A DNA stretch of 64,000 nt, taken from assembly GCF_014207095.1 (NCBI RefSeq), contig NZ_JACHBG010000001.1, forward strand, positions 248,001 through 312,000. The letters run 5' to 3'. Position 1 is the first letter of the stretch; every line of letters begins with the position of its first letter. This DNA comes from Martinezella lusitana. Lineage in GTDB: Bacteria; Pseudomonadota; Alphaproteobacteria; Rhizobiales; Rhizobiaceae. The notes below the pieces were generated by a model that was given only the letters and a program-made list of their open reading frames with translations, did no database searches and had not been told where the DNA came from. Made by a program: the position numbers and the translations under genes. This document shows positions 59,388-64,000 of the stretch, piece after piece.

Positions 59388-61193
59388 ATGTCCCTGACTG
59401 CCGCAGTCGAGCCCGGAGTATTGCGCCGGTATGCCAGCGACCAGATCGTAACTCTCGCTAAGCTCGTGATCGAAAACGCATTTCAGCCAATCGTGGAAGC
59501 CGGTACCGGCGCTGTATTCGGCTATGAATCGCTGATGCGCGGCCAGGAACGCATCGGTTTCGACAGTCCGATCGACATACTCGACGAAGCCGAGCGTACC
59601 GGCCAGCTTCTCGGTTTGGAACAGATGGTGACGAGCCGGGCGCTGGCGAAATTTGCCACACTTCCGAATGTCGGCGCCGCAACCCTGTTCCTCAATCTGG
59701 ATGTCCGCCTGATCTCGCAGGGCATCGCACTGGTCGACAGTTTGCTGCAGCACATGAAAAAGGCCGGAGTTGCGCCTTCGTCCGTCTGCTTCGAGCTCTC
59801 CGAGCGCTTCGACAATACCATGGTGCCCGAATTTTCAGCGCTGGTGTCCAAGCTGCGCAATGCGGGTTTCAAGCTGGCGATCGACGATTTCGGCGTCGGC
59901 CATGGTGAAATGAAGCTACTGTCTGATTATCCGGTCGACTATCTCAAGATCGACCGGCATTTCATCGTCGATATCGACCGCAGCGCCCGCAAGCGGCATA
60001 TTCTGAGAAATCTCGTCAATATCGCCCACGTCCTCGGAACGCGCGTCATCGCCGAAGGCATCGAGACCGAAGCGGAATTCCTGACCTGCCGGGAATTCGG
60101 CGTTGATCTGGTCCAGGGCTGGTTCATCGCTCGCCCGACGGTGCTGGTCAACGAGCTGAAACAGAGCTTTCCGCATCTGCAGGATCTCGGCAAGACGGCG
60201 CGCAACAGCCAATCGCTGGACGAAATCCTCATCCGCAAGCAGATCGAGGTGCTGCCGACCATCCGCGAAAGCGACAGTATCGATAGCGTCTTCGAGCTCT
60301 TCCGCCGCAATCCGCGCCGCGCCTATTTCCCCGTCGTGAATGCGAATGACGAGCCGCGGGGCATCATCCACGAGTACCAGCTGAAGGAATATATCTATCA
60401 GCCCTTTGGCCGCGACCTTCTGAAGAACAAGGTCTATGAGCGCTCAATCTCGCATTTCGTCGAGATGGCGCCGATCGTCGGCCTCGATTCCGACGCCGAT
60501 ACGCTGATGGCAATCTTCGCCAATATGGAAAGTAGCGATTGCCTGATCGTCACCGAAGGCACGCATTATGCCGGCATCGTCTCGGCCGCGTCGCTGATCA
60601 AGGTCATCAACGAGAAGCAACTGAAGATCGCCCAGGATCAGAACCCGCTGACCGGCCTGCCGGGCAACAGGGCGATCCACGATTTCATGCAGAGCATCGG
60701 CCGCGACGGAGATGAGGTCAGGCACTTCTGCTATTGCGATTTCGACAATTTCAAGCCGTTCAACGATGCCTATGGCTTCCATCTCGGCGATCATGCCATT
60801 TCCTTGTTTGCGGCGCTCATGCGCCGCTATTTCTTTGCCGAGCGCAATTTCCTCGGCCATGTCGGCGGCGACGATTTCTTCATCGGCGTCAGCGGCTGGA
60901 GCATGGCAGAGCTTCGCGAAGTTCTGGATCGGCTGCTTGCCGATTTTCATGCGGATGTGCTCAATCTCTATTCGGCCGAGGACCGCGCGGCCGGTCGTAT
61001 CCACGGCCACGACCGCAGCGGCGCCGAAGCCGAGTTCCCGCTCATGCGCTGCTCGATCGGTATGCTGCAATTGCCCGAGGGACTGGTGATCGACAATATC
61101 AACCGCGTCAGTACCTCCATCGCCGGCATCAAGGCCAAGGCGAAGGAGAGCAGCGTCGGCGTCGCTTTCCTCGCTCTCGCCGAGACGAATTGA
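59388..61193 (+). CDS. EAL-CBS-GGDEF cyclic-di-GMP signalling protein
   Basis: A 601-residue cytosolic protein. EAL domain first (residues about 25-255): ESL in [11 protein letters not shown] replaces EAL but the glutamate remains; [36 protein letters not shown] are all intact, so phosphodiesterase is plausible. A CBS pair follows ([40 protein letters not shown]), then a GGDEF domain with [19 protein letters not shown] and GGDDF, which could still make c-di-GMP; no RxxD inhibitory site. ATG 59388 follows GGAG. Confidence 0.92.
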   Translation: MSLTAAVEPGVLRRYASDQIVTLAKLVIENAFQPIVEAGTGAVFGYESLMRGQERIGFDSPIDILDEAERTGQLLGLEQMVTSRALAKFATLPNVGAATLFLNLDVRLISQGIALVDSLLQHMKKAGVAPSSVCFELSERFDNTMVPEFSALVSKLRNAGFKLAIDDFGVGHGEMKLLSDYPVDYLKIDRHFIVDIDRSARKRHILRNLVNIAHVLGTRVIAEGIETEAEFLTCREFGVDLVQGWFIARPTVLVNELKQSFPHLQDLGKTARNSQSLDEILIRKQIEVLPTIRESDSIDSVFELFRRNPRRAYFPVVNANDEPRGIIHEYQLKEYIYQPFGRDLLKNKVYERSISHFVEMAPIVGLDSDADTLMAIFANMESSDCLIVTEGTHYAGIVSAASLIKVINEKQLKIAQDQNPLTGLPGNRAIHDFMQSIGRDGDEVRHFCYCDFDNFKPFNDAYGFHLGDHAISLFAALMRRYFFAERNFLGHVGGDDFFIGVSGWSMAELREVLDRLLADFHADVLNLYSAEDRAAGRIHGHDRSGAEAEFPLMRCSIGMLQLPEGLVIDNINRVSTSIAGIKAKAKESSVGVAFLALAETN

Positions 61194-61272
61194 CGCCCTC
61201 GTACGGTCCCTCCTTTTCAAGCGTCGCCGGCTCAACTATCTCCAGTGCTCCATCGGGATAGGAGATTGTGCG

Positions 61273-62271
61273 ATGCCCTTGCCGTCTGAAATGCGTTTCG
61301 TGGATTTGCCGACCTTCGGCGGTCCTGAGGTTATGACCATAGGCCGCAAACCTCTGCCCACTCTGAACCCGGGCGAAATCCTCGTTCGCGTCGAGGCAGC
61401 CGGCGTGAACAGGCCGGATGTCGCGCAGCGGCAGGGCACCTATCCGCCGCCGAAGGATGCAAGCCCGATACTGGGGCTGGAAGTCGCCGGAGAAGTCGTC
61501 GATGTCGCGCCCGGCGTCACCGAGTTTGCGATCGGCAACAAGGTGTGCGGCCTCGCAAACGGCGGCGGCTATGCCGAATATTGCGCGCTGCCCGCCGGTC
61601 AGGCGCTGCGTTTCCCCAATGGCTATGACGCGGTGCGCGCGGCAGCGCTTCCTGAAACCTTCTTCACCGTGTGGGCCAATCTCTTCCAGATGGCCGGCCT
61701 CACCGAAGGCGAAAGCGTCCTGATCCACGGCGGTTCCAGCGGCATCGGCACGACGGCGATCCAGCTTGCGCGTGCTTTTGGCGCAACGGTCTATACGACG
61801 GCAGGCTCGAAGGAAAAATGCGAGGCCTGCGAGACGCTCGGTGCGAAGCGGGCGATCAACTACAAGCAAGAGGATTTTGCTGAGGTCATCAAGGCCGAGA
61901 CGGGCCAAGGCGTCGACATCATTCTCGATATGATCGGCGCCGCCTATCTGGAGAAGAACCTCGCGTCGCTCGCCCGCGACGGATGCCTCTCGATCATCGC
62001 TTTCCTTGGTGGTGCAGTTGCGGACAAGATCAATCTGGCACCGATCATGGTGAAGCGCTTGACGGTCACCGGCTCCACCATGCGCCCGCGCACGGCGGAG
62101 GAGAAGCGCGCAATTCGCGACGACCTGCTTTCTCAGGTTTGGCCGCTGCTGGACGAGGGCACGGTCGCCCCCGTCATTTACAAGGAATTCTCCTTCGACG
62201 ATGTGATCGCGGCGCACCGCTTGCTGGAAACCAGCGATCACATCGGCAAGATCATGCTGAAGCTGGCTTGA
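61273..62271 (+). CDS. NAD(P)H-quinone oxidoreductase, zeta-crystallin/PIG3 type
   Basis: A 332-residue MDR-family enzyme without zinc ligands: [45 protein letters not shown] loop [28 protein letters not shown]-like [20 protein letters not shown]. Reduces quinones or electrophilic enones. ATG preceded by GGAG. Its 3' end overlaps the convergent MFS gene by 20 bp. Confidence 0.93.
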   Translation: MPLPSEMRFVDLPTFGGPEVMTIGRKPLPTLNPGEILVRVEAAGVNRPDVAQRQGTYPPPKDASPILGLEVAGEVVDVAPGVTEFAIGNKVCGLANGGGYAEYCALPAGQALRFPNGYDAVRAAALPETFFTVWANLFQMAGLTEGESVLIHGGSSGIGTTAIQLARAFGATVYTTAGSKEKCEACETLGAKRAINYKQEDFAEVIKAETGQGVDIILDMIGAAYLEKNLASLARDGCLSIIAFLGGAVADKINLAPIMVKRLTVTGSTMRPRTAEEKRAIRDDLLSQVWPLLDEGTVAPVIYKEFSFDDVIAAHRLLETSDHIGKIMLKLA

Positions 62272-63676
62272 TCGTAAAGGAAAGGACGATCGCGACCAGA
62301 CCGGGTACGGCCATCAACGCATAGAGCCAATGTGCAGCGGATAGGCCACCGGCGATGCCGCCCGGATGGGTCAGTCCTGCGCTATTGACGATAACGCCGG
62401 TCAGGGCCGCGCCGAAGGCGCCCCCAAGCGACTGTGTCATCGAGATCGCCGCTGAGGCCTTGTCCTGCTCTGCCTTCTTGGCCGTGCCGATGATCCTGGT
62501 GACGAGATGTGCCCAACCGAGACCGACGCCAAAGCCCATCAGGAACATGGCGATCACGGCCGGCGCAAATGCCGCGACTTCCGAGAAGGGCGTCGCGGTT
62601 GCGAGGAAGGGGATCAATGATGCCGTGGCAGCCGTTTCGAGAATGCAGCCGGCTATGATGGCGATGGCCGCCGGCCTGCCAGTGAATGAGTTGCTGAAGA
62701 AGGCGGCGATGGTCCAGCCGAGCGCTACCAGCGCCACGAGGTAGCCGGAAACCAGCGGCGTTACGCCATGGAGCGTCTGCAGGAAGTAGGGGATATAGAT
62801 GTCGCTCGTCAGCACGAGCATCATCGTGAATATCGTAAGGTAGAGCCGCGCGATCGGATTGCTGAGCATGACGGCGCCATAGGGAAGAAGGCGTATCTCG
62901 CTTTTACGCTCGATCAGCACCATGGCTGCAACGAGCGCGATCGAAACCGCGATCAGCACCGCCTTCAAGGATCCGTGTTCGATCGTGCCGGCAACGCTGA
63001 CGAACAGGACTGCGGCGAGTAGAAGTATGATCTGGACGAGCGGTGTTCTGGTGTCCGTCCGGTCGTCTGCGACATCGGGCAGCAGCCGGCGGGCCGAAAA
63101 CGCCATGAGGACGGCCAGCGGCACGAGGACGATGAAAGCTTCCCGCCACGCGCCGCCGGTGGCGAAGAGGCCGCCGAGCGTCGGCCCGAGCACGGTCGCC
63201 ACACCCCATATGGCGGCGTATAGCGTCGATGCTCTGCGCCACAGCGGTTCCGGATAGATGAAGCGAATGAAGGCATAGGCAAGGCCCGACAGCATGCCCG
63301 AGCCATAGCCCTGAACGGCGCGGCCGACGAGCAGTACCGGCATGGTCGGTGCGATGGCGCAGAGCAGGCTGCCGATACCGAAGGTGAGAGCTGCCGCAAT
63401 ATAGACGGCGCGCAGGCCGACGCCCTTCGGCCGGGTCGCGACCGTGATCGAGCCGAGCACGCCTGCCGCGACGAAAAGCGTCGTCATCCAGGAGAACAGT
63501 TCAAGGCCGCCGATGTCGCGGACGATAGAAGGGGCGATGGTGGCGGTGATGTAGGATTCGACGGCATAGAGCGTGACGCCACCGCCAAGCATCAACGTTG
63601 CGGGCAGAAGCCTTGGCGAGAACAGGGTGAAGATGGTGGCCGACTTGAGGGGAGTAGAGTGTTCGATGTTGGACAT
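62252..63676 (-). CDS. MFS transporter (DHA2-like)
   Basis: A 474-residue transporter with about 14 hydrophobic helices: [60 protein letters not shown] (motif-like RAVQGYGSG), [20 protein letters not shown]. Substrate unknown. The start [14 protein letters not shown] at 63676 is chosen over 63715. It diverges from a truncated regulator gene that shares its control region. Confidence 0.88.
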   Translation of the reverse strand: MSNIEHSTPLKSATIFTLFSPRLLPATLMLGGGVTLYAVESYITATIAPSIVRDIGGLELFSWMTTLFVAAGVLGSITVATRPKGVGLRAVYIAAALTFGIGSLLCAIAPTMPVLLVGRAVQGYGSGMLSGLAYAFIRFIYPEPLWRRASTLYAAIWGVATVLGPTLGGLFATGGAWREAFIVLVPLAVLMAFSARRLLPDVADDRTDTRTPLVQIILLLAAVLFVSVAGTIEHGSLKAVLIAVSIALVAAMVLIERKSEIRLLPYGAVMLSNPIARLYLTIFTMMLVLTSDIYIPYFLQTLHGVTPLVSGYLVALVALGWTIAAFFSNSFTGRPAAIAIIAGCILETAATASLIPFLATATPFSEVAAFAPAVIAMFLMGFGVGLGWAHLVTRIIGTAKKAEQDKASAAISMTQSLGGAFGAALTGVIVNSAGLTHPGGIAGGLSAAHWLYALMAVPGLVAIVLSFTIKPASA

Positions 63677-63813
63677 CGGATGAGCCTCGGTATTTCCTGA
63701 ATGCAATCCCGGCAAACATGCTCAGCGATGCTGTGTCCGGAACTGCGTGAAGCAAAGAGACGGAGCATTTCCGTGACGCCGTGTAAAAAACGGAAAAGCT
63801 CTGGCGGTTGGTT

Positions 63814-63839
63814 ATTTTCCAAGTTATGATTTGGAAAAT
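63814..63839. promoter_or_regulatory. Perfect dyad between MFS gene and its divergent regulator
   Basis: ATTTTCCAA (63814-63822) and TTGGAAAAT (63831-63839) are exact complements with an 8-bp spacer. A third half-site CTTGGAAAA occurs at 63871-63879, just before the regulator ATG. A likely autoregulatory operator. Confidence 0.6.
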
Positions 63840-63879
63840 TACACAGCAACCGAATTAAAACAAGAGACAACTTGGAAAA

Positions 63880-64000
63880 ATGCGCCAATCACCTGCCAAC
63901 AGAATTCTGATCCTGTTGAAAACCGATGGACCGCAACTCGCTGCAGCTGTCGGCGATGCGCTGGGCATATCGTCCGAGGCGGCGCGCCAGCAGCTGACGA
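63880..64000 (+). CDS. HTH transcriptional regulator (partial, C-terminus outside window)
   Basis: Only the first 40 codons are present: MRQSPANRILILLKTDGPQL, then VGDALGISSEAARQQL, a helix-turn-helix of the SufR/MarR-like type in which a run AALGVTGEAARQQL is typical. The ATG at 63880 is preceded by CTTGGAAAA. Divergence from the MFS gene suggests a local repressor. Confidence 0.7.
   Translation, partial: MRQSPANRILILLKTDGPQLAAAVGDALGISSEAARQQLT

Overview
The window is a piece of chromosome from an alphaproteobacterium of the Rhizobiaceae, most likely Rhizobium. The main evidence is the CcrM cell-cycle methyltransferase, a BioR/BioY pair, a RopA/Omp2b-type porin, RIME-like palindromic repeats, a betI/betB/betA operon and an EcfG-type promoter. 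Gene density is high, most genes are G+C rich, and there are no rRNA genes, CRISPR arrays, transposases or phage genes. It reads as core chromosome with a few accessory insertions.

Layout. 1-1730: a leftward zinc/manganese ABC transporter operon whose permease runs off the left edge; it begins with an easily missed 42-codon membrane-peptide gene and a Zur-like box. 1.9-6.0 kb: VOC protein, peroxiredoxin, DsbD-type periplasmic domain, YqgE, a CsbD stress protein behind an EcfG promoter, and a zinc-ribbon metallopeptidase. 6.0-12.3 kb (leftward): thrC, an M16 peptidase, a RimJ-type acetyltransferase and a membrane c-di-GMP protein. 12.6-17.9 kb: lipoprotein, HAD phosphatase, bioR, bioY, DUF1284, an HTH regulator and two small monooxygenase-like proteins. 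18.0-28.0 kb: ccrM, NTF2-like, HAD, mutY, DUF721, a DsbA-like protein, smc and a CNNM/CorC protein. 28.0-28.9 kb: an A+T-richer gene for a stand-alone CobT VWA domain. 29.0-34.9 kb: ppdK, small conserved proteins, an MBL hydrolase and a cupin. 35.1-36.2 kb: tRNA-Gln and tRNA-Pro. 36.4-39.3 kb: a pentapeptide protein and a methionine-sulfoxide repair cluster (fRMsr, MsrB, MsrA, DUF6314). 39.4-42.7 kb: DAHP synthase behind an apparent ribosome-mediated attenuator, then a porin and a small membrane protein. 43.0-47.5 kb: an MFS exporter/LysR pair, a GNAT and hisC. 47.6-51.8 kb: cysN, cysD, cysH and an Rrf2 regulator. 52.0-58.1 kb: a ClC channel, then betI-gst-betB-betA. 58.2-64.0 kb: HdeD, a lone ParD-like protein, an EAL-CBS-GGDEF protein, a quinone oxidoreductase, and an MFS gene divergent from a truncated regulator.

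How the genes fit together. Several units have their control elements in view: zinc uptake (Zur box), biotin uptake (BioR and two BioR boxes), glycine-betaine synthesis (BetI and its palindrome), aromatic amino-acid entry (Tyr/Phe leader peptide plus terminator) and general stress (EcfG promoter). Oxidative repair is a theme: peroxiredoxin, three methionine-sulfoxide reductases, DsbA-like and DsbD-domain proteins.

The strongest candidate for something under-described is the attenuator upstream of the DAHP synthase gene (40454-40587, minus strand). Next are the small membrane peptide gene coupled to the zinc transporter, the orphan CobT-like VWA protein, an orphan plus-strand terminator that may end a small RNA, and intergenic repeats whose ends supply the stop codons of neighbouring genes. 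All family assignments were made by reading motifs; no database search was possible.
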